Counted from the first letter of the stretch, positions 1 to 7,161 are shown. The stretch is 27,757 bases of DNA from an uncultured bacterium (GCA_905215405.1 CAJMQE010000051.1:1-27757), one strand, 5' to 3'. The notes: generated from the letters alone by a model not told the origin. A program made the numbers and translations.

Positions 1-40
1 AATATCGCAAACGATACTAACTTCTCTTTGAATCCTTAAC

Positions 41-586
41 TTAACACCATTGACTGGAATCTTCGGGATCTTTTTTGTATCCGTAGATTACATTACCAGT
101 CAGATGCTTTCCTTCCATTCCTTTTGCATGAAGAACAGATTTGATTTTGCGGCTTGTATCACGCACATACCATTCATTCATGATATTAAGGAATGGAGCG
201 AATTCATTACTTTCCTGATTTAGGCTGTCTACACCATTGGTAATGGCGATAAAACGCACCTGTTTTTCTCGAAATAGTACATCAGTGTAAAAGCCTACCT
301 GCAAGTAGTTACGCCCAATTCGGCTCATATCCTTGACGATAACACAGTCTATAAGTCCATCATCAATATCTCCAAGTAAGCGTTTCCAGTCAGGACGTTC
401 AAAGTTTGTGCCAGACCATCCGTCATCGGCATAGTGTGCCAGATTTGTAAAGCCTTGTTCGGTAGCATATTTCTCCAAAAGCTTCTTCTGGTTAATAATG
501 CTGTTGCTGTCTCCTGATAATTCATCATCACGAGATAGTCTTTCATAAAGTGCAGTTATTTTCTGCTGTGTCGGTTGTTTGTTCAT
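41..586 (-). pseudogene. Serine recombinase (TnpX/Tn4451-like), N-terminal part only
   Basis: The 181-residue product has a resolvase-type catalytic domain: Tyr-Glu-Arg-Leu-Ser-Arg near residues 14-19 holds the likely nucleophile Ser18, and VKDMSRIGRNYLQVGFYTD is the conserved second block. Large serine recombinases of mobilizable transposons normally run to about 500 residues or more and go on after GYKKDPED..QW, which is exactly where this frame stops. In the next frame the last bases before the window edge encode REVSIVCDI, which resembles the usual continuation, so a single missing base around position 41-45 is a possible cause. The ATG at 586 follows a good GGAG site. Such enzymes excise and insert mobile elements. 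Truncation by another insertion is the alternative; the break lies too close to the edge to decide. Confidence 0.7.
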
Positions 587-768
587 AAGAATCTCCTTTC
601 AAACAACCGGCTCATCTGTGGATTCATTGTACCATGGAAGAGCCGGAATGTGTAAAAAATTATTAGTTTTAGGACAAAACATTAGAAATAAGTTCTGTAT
701 GTTTCTAATGTTATCGCGGTTCTCCTCAAATGCTCATGCAAGCATGGCATTTTCATCGCTACTCGCAT
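587..768. other. Upstream region of the recombinase, with two dyads
   Basis: No gene is supported here. A dyad with CCGGCTC (607-613) and GAGCCGG (640-646) surrounds a minus-strand -10-like TACAAT (626-631), so a recombinase promoter probably lies here. A second dyad has perfect 11-bp arms, AACATTAGAAA (678-688) and TTTCTAATGTT (702-712), with a 13-nt loop. Such dyads next to a recombinase gene can be operators or recombinase-binding sites. Which of these applies is not shown by the sequence. Confidence 0.45.
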
Positions 769-796
769 AAAAAAAGACAGAGCTGGTGGCTCTGCC
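769..796 (-). terminator. Rho-independent terminator, minus strand
   Basis: Read on the minus strand, a CAGAGC / GCTCTG stem with the 5-nt loop CACCA is followed directly by seven T residues. It lies between the RelA operon and the recombinase and would stop leftward transcripts. Confidence 0.7.
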
Positions 797-824
797 TTGT
801 GGGTATTTCTTGTCCTTACTACTA

Positions 825-860
825 ATAGGAGAAATCTGTGGGTGGAATCGGAACTGTTTT
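825..860 (+). repeat. Imperfect 36-bp inverted repeat, left copy
   Basis: This copy matches the reverse complement of 3625-3660. The first 11 bases (ATAGGAGAAAT), a central GGTGG and the last 12 bases (CGGAACTGTTTT) are identical, with two short variable stretches between them. The pair brackets the small-protein, RelA, DUF6076 and sigma genes. Confidence 0.7.
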
Positions 861-865
861 AATGT

Positions 866-897
866 AAAAAAATAATTCCCCCGAATTTGAGGGAATT
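866..897 (-). terminator. Rho-independent terminator of the RelA operon
   Basis: On the minus strand an AATTCCC / GGGAATT stem with a 10-nt loop is followed by A and seven T residues. It lies just past the stop codon of the last gene of the leftward operon (923). Confidence 0.7.
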
Positions 898-922
898 AAA
901 AAGCGTACAATATGAGATTCAA

Positions 923-1150
923 TTATCCTAATTTTCTTACTTCCCGTTCAAACTCCTGTTCTGTATCAACGAAGGAATATGGTTCGTATTCGCCAAAAGC
1001 AGATGGACGACTGATGGTAACTAACTGAACTTTTTCTGTACCTATTTCTGCTATAAGTTTCTTTTTGAAATCTGCCAGATGCTGACCATGACTGGTTTGC
1101 AATGCCAGACATCCAACATCATTAAATTTCTTTGCAATCAGATAACACAT
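923..1150 (-). CDS. Small conserved protein coupled to the RelA-domain gene
   Basis: This 75-residue protein starts MCYLIAKKF and contains VQLVTISRPSAFGEYEPY. I recognise it only as a type seen in Lachnospiraceae accessory DNA, without a known function. The chosen ATG at 1150 has a strong AAGGAGG site 9 nt upstream. A longer reading starts at 1225, but its extra 25 residues lie inside the upstream gene and have no ribosome site. The gene overlaps the 3' end of the RelA-domain gene by 29 bases, so the two are probably translated together. The position, downstream of and overlapping a nucleotide synthetase gene, would fit an antitoxin or modulator, but no motif proves this. Confidence 0.7.
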   Translation of the reverse strand: MCYLIAKKFNDVGCLALQTSHGQHLADFKKKLIAEIGTEKVQLVTISRPSAFGEYEPYSFVDTEQEFEREVRKLG

Positions 1151-1748
1151 GATGCAACACCTCCTTAAATTCTTGTTCTGTTCTGATTTTACCAGATTCG
1201 TAAGCTTTTCGCAATGTACATCCAATTGTATTATTGTAGTTTCGCTTGTAAATATACTTATGAAGCCAATTATTTAGCTGTCTGTCATAATATGTGTTGT
1301 ATTGTATTTCAATTGGGTAATGGGAACTGCTTAACTGAAAATATACATGTATTCCACGATAACCATCGTCATGTGCTTTGCCCTGTGACATATCGGCAAC
1401 TCGAATTTTATCACAGTCACTAAGATTAAGAACATCTTCGTAATTATCACAAAGTGCTCTAAAGCCAAGCATATCATTAAATACTTTACCAGCTTGATGA
1501 TCTGGATAATAACGGCTGTATTTTAAGTATGCGGATTGAATACTTTTCACTCTGTAATCCGTTACAATATCATGAAGAAATTCGCAACTGTCATACCATT
1601 CATTGATTCCTTCTAGTTCGGTAAAAAGGGTATTTTTATCAAAATAATGTAAGTTCTTTTTTAAACGTATGCCAAGTTTGGACTGGTAAGAAAGTTGTTC
1701 CAATTTTTCGATGGATAATCCATCTTTTTTTAAAATGTCTTGATTCAT
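1122..1748 (-). CDS. RelA/SpoT-domain protein, small alarmone synthetase-like
   Basis: This is a 208-residue protein with a (p)ppGpp synthetase-type fold. VKSIQSAYLKYSRYYP is followed by the FNDMLGFRALC block, with the Asp and Arg expected of the nucleotide-binding site, then DGYRGIHVYF and PIEIQYNT, where the Glu matches the catalytic Glu of the family. No HD hydrolase domain is present, so it is a synthetase-only form. Small alarmone synthetases make (p)ppGpp; related toxic forms make (p)ppApp or pyrophosphorylate tRNA, and the sequence alone does not tell these apart. ATG 1748 is preferred over 1766 because GGAG lies 8 nt before it. It is downstream of the DUF6076 gene and overlaps the small gene at 923-1150, an arrangement like toxin-antitoxin pairs. 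Confidence 0.85.
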   Translation of the reverse strand: MNQDILKKDGLSIEKLEQLSYQSKLGIRLKKNLHYFDKNTLFTELEGINEWYDSCEFLHDIVTDYRVKSIQSAYLKYSRYYPDHQAGKVFNDMLGFRALCDNYEDVLNLSDCDKIRVADMSQGKAHDDGYRGIHVYFQLSSSHYPIEIQYNTYYDRQLNNWLHKYIYKRNYNNTIGCTLRKAYESGKIRTEQEFKEVLHHVLSDCKEI

Positions 1749-1780
1749 AACATATTCTCCAATCATTTAAAATTCCAACT

Positions 1781-1797
1781 TGTCGGAATTTCCGACA
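1781..1797. repeat. 17-bp perfect palindrome sharing a core with 1821-1849
   Basis: TGTCGGAA, one central T, then TTCCGACA. It lies just upstream of the RelA start and shares the 11-base core CGGAATTTCCG with the larger palindrome 24 bases away. Confidence 0.75.
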
Positions 1798-1820
1798 GAT
1801 TGAAAAGGGGTTACGATTGC

Positions 1821-1849
1821 TAAGTTGTTCGGAATTTCCGAACAACTTA
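1821..1849. repeat. 29-bp perfect palindrome at the DUF6076 stop codon
   Basis: Fourteen-base arms flank a single central T (1835), starting TAAGTTGTTCGGAA. It includes the stop codon of the DUF6076 gene. No T-run follows on the minus strand, so it is a poor intrinsic terminator. A protein-binding dyad or an mRNA-stabilising element is as likely. Confidence 0.75.
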
Positions 1850-2767
1850 AATTTCATCTTCATCCATCGCATCCGCTTTTTTGCTTCGACTTTTATACAC
1901 ATTGTACTGATTCTTGCATTGTGGACTACAAAATTCTGCATTCGGTCTGCTTGCAAGAAAAGCCTTACCGCAATGCTTGCATACCTTGATGGAAGATTTC
2001 TCATCTGTCAGCATGAAGCTGAACATCATCTGTATTTCTAACAGCAGCGAATGAAAATCCCATACAAGAGTTGGTCGATCACGTAATTCCACATGATAGG
2101 TTGGTGCAATTCCACCAAAGGCAGCCATTCCCTGCTGATAAAGTCGCTTCTGATCATCGTTTAGAATGTCGTAATCCTGATAATAAAGGAAGCTGGTCAC
2201 GAAGGTAAATGCCCAATCCTTAAATTCTTCCACAAGCCAATCAAAACGCTCTGCATATTCTTTCTGAAAACTCATGTTTACAGCCTGAGGTTTATTTTTC
2301 AGTGCCATTGTAATCGCCATCATATCTATATCGGTAATATCCCACCATGATTCCCGATTCCTCTTTGCAAAGGAGATTGGTTCAAATGGAAAGAAATAGG
2401 AAAGATACTTTTCTGTGGACATGGTTTCTTCTTTTATAAAGTGGTTTAAAGGAAAATAAACGGCTTCATAGGTTATAAATTCGGGTGTAGTAGGTAAAGC
2501 AGTCATAAATCCGAGCAGACCATATTTACTTACGAAATTCATGATTCCTTCTTTTAGTTCTTCCTTACCTGTTTCACTTTTCATACATAATAAGCCAAAA
2601 TTGATTGCAGAGAGAACTAATTCATCGGCTTCTTTTATCGGATTATATAAGTTCATTTTTGCATCTTTGGCGGGCGTAATATATAAAATATCGTTGTCAT
2701 CGGTGCGCCATTCATATCTATCATATCGTATCCAGTTGGAGGAACTTCTCTTAAATAACTGGTTCAT
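1847..2767 (-). CDS. DUF6076-like protein with C-terminal zinc finger
   Basis: This is a 306-residue protein. The N-terminal 250 residues have no catalytic motif I recognise. Near the C-terminus (about 262-290) are two Cys pairs, CKHCGKAF and FCSPQCKNQ, spaced as in a treble-clef or FCS-like zinc finger, followed by a basic stretch and an acidic end. The overall pattern matches what I know as DUF6076 proteins of Clostridial mobile elements, whose role is unknown; nucleic-acid binding is an inference from the finger. The ATG at 2767 has AAGGA upstream and a strong promoter further up (2818-2846). The RelA-domain gene follows about 100 bases downstream and probably shares the transcript. Confidence 0.75.
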   Translation of the reverse strand: MNQLFKRSSSNWIRYDRYEWRTDDNDILYITPAKDAKMNLYNPIKEADELVLSAINFGLLCMKSETGKEELKEGIMNFVSKYGLLGFMTALPTTPEFITYEAVYFPLNHFIKEETMSTEKYLSYFFPFEPISFAKRNRESWWDITDIDMMAITMALKNKPQAVNMSFQKEYAERFDWLVEEFKDWAFTFVTSFLYYQDYDILNDDQKRLYQQGMAAFGGIAPTYHVELRDRPTLVWDFHSLLLEIQMMFSFMLTDEKSSIKVCKHCGKAFLASRPNAEFCSPQCKNQYNVYKSRSKKADAMDEDEI

Positions 2768-2817
2768 GGTAATCCTTCTTTCTATTTGTAATCCGGTTAA
2801 ATGAAAATCATATTACT

Positions 2818-2846
2818 ATATTAACAACATATCCATCTAGCGTCAA
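2818..2846 (-). promoter_or_regulatory. Sigma-A-type promoter for the DUF6076-RelA operon
   Basis: On the minus strand TTGACG (2841-2846) and TAATAT (2818-2823) are separated by exactly 17 bases, close to the TTGACA/TATAAT consensus. It lies between the sigma-like gene and the DUF6076 gene, so the latter has its own promoter. Confidence 0.65.
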
Positions 2847-2877
2847 TGAAAATCGAATCAAATCATATCATATAAAA

Positions 2878-3594
2878 TCAGCTATTCTCACCGTACTCCG
2901 TCAAGAAGTTTCGTTCTCGAATGGAAAGTGCGACGTTATTCTTTATCCGTTCCTGTAATGCCTTCAACAAATTTTTTCGCAACTTACGGATAACAGTATC
3001 TCTTACTTTACGAATATTACGGTCGCTCTGCTCACGAATACAAGCAACTCTTTGGTTGGAATACTGTCTGATTGCAAGATAATACAGAATCTCTTTATGC
3101 TCATCCTTTAATTCTTTGATTGCAGAAGAAATATCCTGATCTTCAATTAGTTCATGCATTTCAAAAGGACAATCAAAGATCGCATCTAAGAATTCCCCTT
3201 TTAAAATTTGTTTCCAGAATACATGCTGGATTGGATTTGGAATAACAATCATATCGGCAGACACGCCCCATTCCAAGGGGACTTCATTTCTGCCTACTTC
3301 ATGATAGCGTTCTTTACGTTCCCGATTCTTGTCTAGTCTATCCCACCAGTCAGTGACACATTTAAAATCCTCATCACTTCGTGCGGAAGCTTCCAAACGG
3401 GCAAGTGCTTCTCGTTCTAGTTCTCTTTTCAATTTTTTTCGTTCGGAAGCTTCTTTTCGAATGGGAGCTTTTGCTTCTTCTAACGCTTGCTCAAATTCTA
3501 ACTCTAGCAGTAAAGCACGTTCCTTCTCATAAGCGTCTGCAAAGTCTTGAGGCACTATCCCTTCTTCTAATTCTAAATTGTTCTCTCTATTCAA
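2878..3594 (-). CDS. Sigma-70-like factor with region-4-type HTH
   Basis: This is a 238-residue protein. The first 75 residues are a charged Glu/Lys/Arg-rich helix, probably coiled coil. The C-terminal third reads like sigma region 4: SSAIKELKDEHKEILYYLAI, then a helix-turn-helix in SNQRVACIREQSDRNIRKVR followed by VIRKLRKNLLKAL. Sigma regions 2 and 3 are not visible, so it may act as a region-4-only regulator rather than a full sigma factor. The start is TTG at 3594 with GGTGGA 7 nt upstream; no ATG lies nearby. Proteins of this type occur in Clostridial conjugative and mobilizable elements. The 5' untranslated region contains the right copy of the 36-bp inverted repeat. Confidence 0.7.
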   Translation of the reverse strand: MNRENNLELEEGIVPQDFADAYEKERALLLELEFEQALEEAKAPIRKEASERKKLKRELEREALARLEASARSDEDFKCVTDWWDRLDKNRERKERYHEVGRNEVPLEWGVSADMIVIPNPIQHVFWKQILKGEFLDAIFDCPFEMHELIEDQDISSAIKELKDEHKEILYYLAIRQYSNQRVACIREQSDRNIRKVRDTVIRKLRKNLLKALQERIKNNVALSIRERNFLTEYGENS

Positions 3595-3624
3595 ATAAAT
3601 TCCACCAATCCAAAATATTTTTCA

Positions 3625-3660
3625 AAAACAGTTCCGAATGCCACCTCTTATTTCTCCTAT
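3625..3660 (-). repeat. Imperfect 36-bp inverted repeat, right copy
   Basis: Partner of 825-860 in the opposite orientation. CTA lies immediately outside both copies, which could be a 3-bp target duplication or chance. Confidence 0.7.
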
Positions 3661-3724
3661 CTATGAAAGAAGTAATTATTTAAAAGAAAATAAGATTACT
3701 TTTTAAGAGAAGGGAGTGAAAACA

Positions 3725-3772
3725 ATGAACTTTATCAGAAGTCCATCAGGTGATTTGTCATGTATTGATTGA
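3725..3772 (+). CDS. Possible 15-residue leader peptide upstream of tnpW
   Basis: The short frame encodes MNFIRSPSGDLSCID after an AGGGAG site 7 bases upstream. Just before it, an AAGTAAT / ATTACTT stem (3670-3701) ends in a short T-run. Leader peptides regulate genes on several conjugative transposons by attenuation, so this could be one, but the evidence is only the ribosome site and the position. Confidence 0.3.
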   Translation: MNFIRSPSGDLSCID

Positions 3773-3822
3773 TAAAATCATTGTAACAAACATATGTTCG
3801 AATATCAAGAGGAGGTGAAAAA

Positions 3823-4002
3823 ATGGAGAAGAAAATGGAACAGACAGGCAGTAACACATTTACAAAACGCATTGGCACTACTGTTTATAAGGTCAACGTG
3901 TTTTTTAATGAAAATGCAGAGAAATCATTTGAAGAGAAGCTCATGCATCTAATGGCAAATGATTCGTCCTTGGTAGAAATCAGTAACAACAATCATGAAT
4001 AA
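3823..4002 (+). CDS. tnpW: TnpW-family transposon-encoded protein
   Basis: This small protein of 59 residues has a strong AGGAGGTG site. It contains FTKRIGTTVYKVNVFFNENA, the pattern I know from TnpW of Tn4451-like elements (an Arg-Ile-Gly-Thr-Thr-x-Tyr strand leading into a VFF strand, then EKSFEEKL). Its function is not established. It is the first clear gene of the rightward mobilization operon, followed 37 bases on by the DUF3847-like gene. Confidence 0.7.
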   Translation: MEKKMEQTGSNTFTKRIGTTVYKVNVFFNENAEKSFEEKLMHLMANDSSLVEISNNNHE

Positions 4003-4039
4003 TATAGCGCCGTAGTTGCGGTAGAAAGCGAGGTACTTT

Positions 4040-4348
4040 ATGGCAAAGTCAACCAGAAGTTTAGAAGAACGAATTCAGGAGAAGAATCTCCGAGCACAAA
4101 AGTTAATTGAGCAGGCAAAGAAGACAGAAGCACAGGTAAAGCAGTTGGAGAAACGTCAGCAGGCAGAGGAACGAAAGAAGCGAACTCACAGGCTGATTCA
4201 GATTGGCGCGGCGGTGGAATCAGTACTGGATATGAGTATTGAGGAAGAGTATATTCCAAGACTAATTACTTTTTTAAAGAAGCAGGAAGTCAACGGAAAG
4301 TTTTTCAGTAAGGCAATGCAGAAAAGTCCGGATACGGACATGGATTAA
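4040..4348 (+). CDS. DUF3847-like / MobC-like accessory protein
   Basis: A 102-residue protein. Residues 1-50 form a strongly charged coiled coil rich in Lys, Glu and Gln. They are followed by KKRTHRLIQIGAAVESVL, a block shared by DUF3847 and TraD/MobC-like proteins next to MobQ relaxases, and a short C-terminal helix. It probably helps assemble the relaxosome. The ATG at 4040 has GAGG 7 bases upstream. It sits directly before the oriT-like region and the relaxase, the usual place for such a gene. Confidence 0.65.
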   Translation: MAKSTRSLEERIQEKNLRAQKLIEQAKKTEAQVKQLEKRQQAEERKKRTHRLIQIGAAVESVLDMSIEEEYIPRLITFLKKQEVNGKFFSKAMQKSPDTDMD

Positions 4349-4400
4349 AAGCATGGGGAGTAGAGATTTTTTCTCTATTCCCTATCAATGCTTTTATGAT

Positions 4401-4432
4401 AGGGCGCACTTATAGACAACCAGAGGTCGTCT
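4401..4432 (-). other. oriT: oriT core with IncQ/MobQ-type nick motif
   Basis: On the minus strand an imperfect inverted repeat, AGACGACC and GGTTGTCT around a 3-base loop with one mismatch, is followed one base later by TAAGTGCGCCCT. Inverted repeat then TAAGTGCGCCCT is the known layout of the RSF1010/R1162 oriT recognised by MobA. It lies about 190 bases upstream of a MobA/L relaxase, which makes the assignment strong. The exact nick position is not shown. Confidence 0.8.
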
Positions 4433-4440
4433 GTATAAGT

Positions 4441-4548
4441 TTGCCACAAGTGGCAACCGGTCTGCGCTTACGCTTGCCGGGCTCGTTCCGTCGGCGGGCA
4501 TGTCATGCAGACCATTTGCATGGAGCAGTCTTTCGCAGACAGAGGTCT
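4441..4548. other. Hairpin-rich flank of oriT
   Basis: Several perfect stems lie between the nick motif and the relaxase: TTGCCAC/GTGGCAA (4441-4456), CATGCA/TGCATG (4504-4522) and AGAC/GTCT (4537-4548). No coding frame is supported. These may be relaxosome-protein sites or mRNA structures regulating the relaxase. Confidence 0.5.
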
Positions 4549-4618
4549 TGCACATGATTAAAAGCATATTCCATCAGCAATGATGGAATTTAAAACACAC
4601 CGAAAGGAGTTGGTTACA

Positions 4619-6331
4619 ATGGCAATTTTTCATATGACCATCAAGATTGTAGGCAGGAGCAAAGGCAAATCTGTTATTGCTGCTTCTGCCTATTTAAATG
4701 GAGATGTTATGAAAGATTATGAAACTGGGAGAACCAGCTATTATACTTCCAAGAATGAAGTGGTCTATACCAGACTGATGATGTGTGAAAATGCACCACC
4801 AGAATGGAGTGCTGTTCCAGAGGAAAATATTGCAAGATTTCAAAAATCGTTGCGGTATCTATGTTCTTCTGATAAAGAAGCAGAACTCGAAAAGTTTGAA
4901 GTGACATTTCAAAAGCAGAAACTTTGGAATGAAGTATTAAAGGTAGAGAAAGGTTCGGATGCGCAGTTAGGACGTTCCTTTGAATTCTCTCTGCCGAATG
5001 AATGGAACAGGAAGGAACAGATTGATATTACAACAGATTTTATTCAGAGAAACTTTGTGAATAAGGGAATGTGTGCAGATTGGAGTATCCATGACAAAAG
5101 GAATGGCAATCCCCATGTTCATCTTCTTCTCACTACGCGTCCTTTTAACAAGGATAATTCGTGGGGAAATAAGGAAGTGAAGGACTGGGATTTTGAGCGA
5201 GACAGTTTAGGGCAGTTCATTATCAATCCATCTCATCCAAACTGGTGGCAGGATAAAAAAGATCCCAGCCGCTGTGGAATACGGGTTCCTGTTTTAGATG
5301 ATGATGGTATTCAAAAGGTTGGCGCACGTAACCGCAAACAGTGGAAACGAGTACTGACTGATTCCACAGGCTGGAATAATCCTAAGAACTGCGAATTATG
5401 GCGCAGTGAATGGGCGAAGGAGTGTAATCTTCATCTGCCAAAAGAAAAGTGGATTGACCACCGTTCTTTTGCAAGGCAGGGAAAGATTGAGATTCCAACG
5501 ATTCACGAGGGAACTAGTGCAAGGATGCTGGAAACACGTTATCAGAATGGAACAGGCGCAGAAGCTTCATGGAAAGTGGAGAAGAACCGTACCATTCGTA
5601 AACAGAACAATTTGTTACAGAAGATGCAGGACGCATTAAAGAATGTAACCATATGGCTGTCACAATGGAAGGAGAATTTAGATGACATTAGACGAGAGCA
5701 AAGTAGTTATTCCAATGATGGAAGAAATGATTCATCAGATCGAGGAACAGCAGGATTTACTAGACGAGGTATATCTGGAACTGAAAAGCAGTCAGGAGAA
5801 TTCAGTCAGTTACCAGAACCAGATTCAAGGATTGATAGAATCAAACAACGAATTACTGCGATTACTGGAAGAATCCGTGGGTACAGAAGAAATGCAGAAC
5901 TTGTTGGAGAAACAGGACAAGCGCATTCAGGAACTAGAGACAGAGAATCAGCAATGGAAAGACTTGTCGGAGAAACTAAGCAGCGAGAACAGTTTATTGC
6001 AGATACAGAACGAAACATTACTGAAATTGGTAAAAGAATAGAGAAAGCGAGGGAAGCCAATGAGAGATTTAGAAAACTTACAACTAGAAGAACAGATTCT
6101 AGAATTACTGGATCTGTCGGAGAAACAGCAGACAGAAATCGAGGAGAAGGACAGAATCATCAAGGAACAGCAAACACAAATGAACGAATTGCTGGACTTA
6201 AACGAGAAGCTGAACAACGAGAACAGCGAAGAGAACGTGCAAGCATTAAAGAAGGACTTGAAGCAGGCAAAAGAATCGTTGCAGAGCGAGAAGAATCAAC
6301 ACCAAGCAGATATCGGGGACATTCAAGGTAA
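4619..6331 (+). CDS. mobA: MobA/MobL-family (MobQ) relaxase
   Basis: A 570-residue relaxase that would nick the nearby oriT and lead the strand into a recipient. From the ATG at 4619 (AAAGGAG upstream) the catalytic Tyr is Tyr25 in ASAYLNG, the same place as in RSF1010 MobA. The metal-binding histidines are His158, His166 and His168 in IHDKRNGNPHVHLLL. Residues 1-350 are the conserved nuclease domain with KQWKRVLTDSTGWNNP and LPKEKWIDHRS. From residue 354 on the protein becomes Arg/Gly/Thr/Glu-rich and of low complexity, and the same DNA carries two other genes in the +1 frame (from 5682 and 6060). The upstream ATG pair at 4580 has no ribosome site and would add 13 poorly supported residues. 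Confidence 0.9.
   Translation: MAIFHMTIKIVGRSKGKSVIAASAYLNGDVMKDYETGRTSYYTSKNEVVYTRLMMCENAPPEWSAVPEENIARFQKSLRYLCSSDKEAELEKFEVTFQKQKLWNEVLKVEKGSDAQLGRSFEFSLPNEWNRKEQIDITTDFIQRNFVNKGMCADWSIHDKRNGNPHVHLLLTTRPFNKDNSWGNKEVKDWDFERDSLGQFIINPSHPNWWQDKKDPSRCGIRVPVLDDDGIQKVGARNRKQWKRVLTDSTGWNNPKNCELWRSEWAKECNLHLPKEKWIDHRSFARQGKIEIPTIHEGTSARMLETRYQNGTGAEASWKVEKNRTIRKQNNLLQKMQDALKNVTIWLSQWKENLDDIRREQSSYSNDGRNDSSDRGTAGFTRRGISGTEKQSGEFSQLPEPDSRIDRIKQRITAITGRIRGYRRNAELVGETGQAHSGTRDRESAMERLVGETKQREQFIADTERNITEIGKRIEKAREANERFRKLTTRRTDSRITGSVGETADRNRGEGQNHQGTANTNERIAGLKREAEQREQRRERASIKEGLEAGKRIVAEREESTPSRYRGHSR
5682..6041 (+). CDS. Coiled-coil protein nested in the relaxase gene (+1 frame)
   Basis: This 119-residue frame lies wholly within the relaxase gene. 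It starts at an ATG with GGAG 8 bases upstream and is acidic, Glu/Gln/Leu-rich and almost entirely heptad-like (LLEKQDKRIQELETENQQW). Long open frames of this composition are not expected by chance opposite a real gene. The next gene lies 18 bases downstream in the same frame. In RSF1010 mobB likewise overlaps mobA out of frame, so this may be a MobB-like accessory protein. Confidence 0.6.
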   Translation: MTLDESKVVIPMMEEMIHQIEEQQDLLDEVYLELKSSQENSVSYQNQIQGLIESNNELLRLLEESVGTEEMQNLLEKQDKRIQELETENQQWKDLSEKLSSENSLLQIQNETLLKLVKE

Positions 6332-7019
6332 GCTGACACAGGCATTAGCAGATAAGGAATATGCCGAGACGCATCAAAAGGTTGTTTCTCATAATGAGGA
6401 AGTACGAGTGCCTTATGAAAAGTGTTATAACTGCGACCAGACAGCATTGCAGAAATCAAAGGCAGCTTATGACCGAGCGTGGAATCGATTGGATGGAGAA
6501 TTCAAAGTGAAGACGATGGCATTTGAAAGTGCATTTGTGGGATTTGTTGCTTATGCACTTCTTATTACAGTATTTATGGCAATTAGGACACAGAGTTTTG
6601 TAGATGATGTGGTGATATTTTTTCAGACAATATGGGTAGGAATGTCAAATGCATTAAATGGAATTCTTTGTGTTGGGAAGCAAGTTGCAACATTAAGTGA
6701 AAGAATTTCCAACGCTACTGCTTCAAACATATTTGAATGGGTGTTATTGATTGGAGTTATTGCACTCTTGATAGTAGGGATATTTGCTTCTGTCTGGGTT
6801 TTAATTCAATGGATTAGCAGCGTCTATAAGAAATACTGTTGGGATGGAATCAGCGTTGTAGTGGTAATTATGAGTACCGCATTTATCATCTTCTTTGGAG
6901 ATTGGATTAAGCATTTTATATCAGTAAATCAGATGGTATTACTGTTATTGGAGCAAGGAATTTATTTAATTATCCGTTGCTACGTAAAAGGATGTTTGGA
7001 AAACAGAGGTTATCATTAA
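6060..7019 (+). CDS. DUF6040-like protein: coiled coil plus membrane domain
   Basis: A 319-residue protein whose first 272 bases overlap the relaxase 3' end in the +1 frame. Residues 1-105 are coiled coil; a CYNC pair lies at 122-125; then come about four hydrophobic segments (near 159-175, 226-248, 262-282 and 291-309) and the end IIRCYVKGCLENRGYH. This matches the DUF6040 family of Clostridial mobile elements as I remember it. A GAGGGA site precedes the ATG. In RSF1010 the overlapping MobB has a membrane-associating part that helps the relaxosome engage the secretion channel, so an anchor role is a reasonable inference. It is the last gene of the mobilization operon. Confidence 0.75.
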   Translation: MRDLENLQLEEQILELLDLSEKQQTEIEEKDRIIKEQQTQMNELLDLNEKLNNENSEENVQALKKDLKQAKESLQSEKNQHQADIGDIQGKLTQALADKEYAETHQKVVSHNEEVRVPYEKCYNCDQTALQKSKAAYDRAWNRLDGEFKVKTMAFESAFVGFVAYALLITVFMAIRTQSFVDDVVIFFQTIWVGMSNALNGILCVGKQVATLSERISNATASNIFEWVLLIGVIALLIVGIFASVWVLIQWISSVYKKYCWDGISVVVVIMSTAFIIFFGDWIKHFISVNQMVLLLLEQGIYLIIRCYVKGCLENRGYH

Positions 7020-7161
7020 ATACTTTCAAGTACAGGTTTTGTTGAGTTGAAAATTTTTATAGTAGAAAAGATGGTTAAGGTGTCAAAAGTAGACACCAAG
7101 TCATCAAAATCCTCACCAAATATAGTATAATAAAGACATATGATAAGGTGAGGTACAGGAC

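Noticed and set aside
579..770. 63-codon plus-strand frame opposite the recombinase promoter region
   Set aside because: Antisense to the recombinase start and through dyads; no ribosome site or recognisable protein.
3725..3772. Leader peptide as a firm gene
   Set aside because: Kept only as a low-confidence feature; there is no downstream anti-terminator structure that I can show convincingly.
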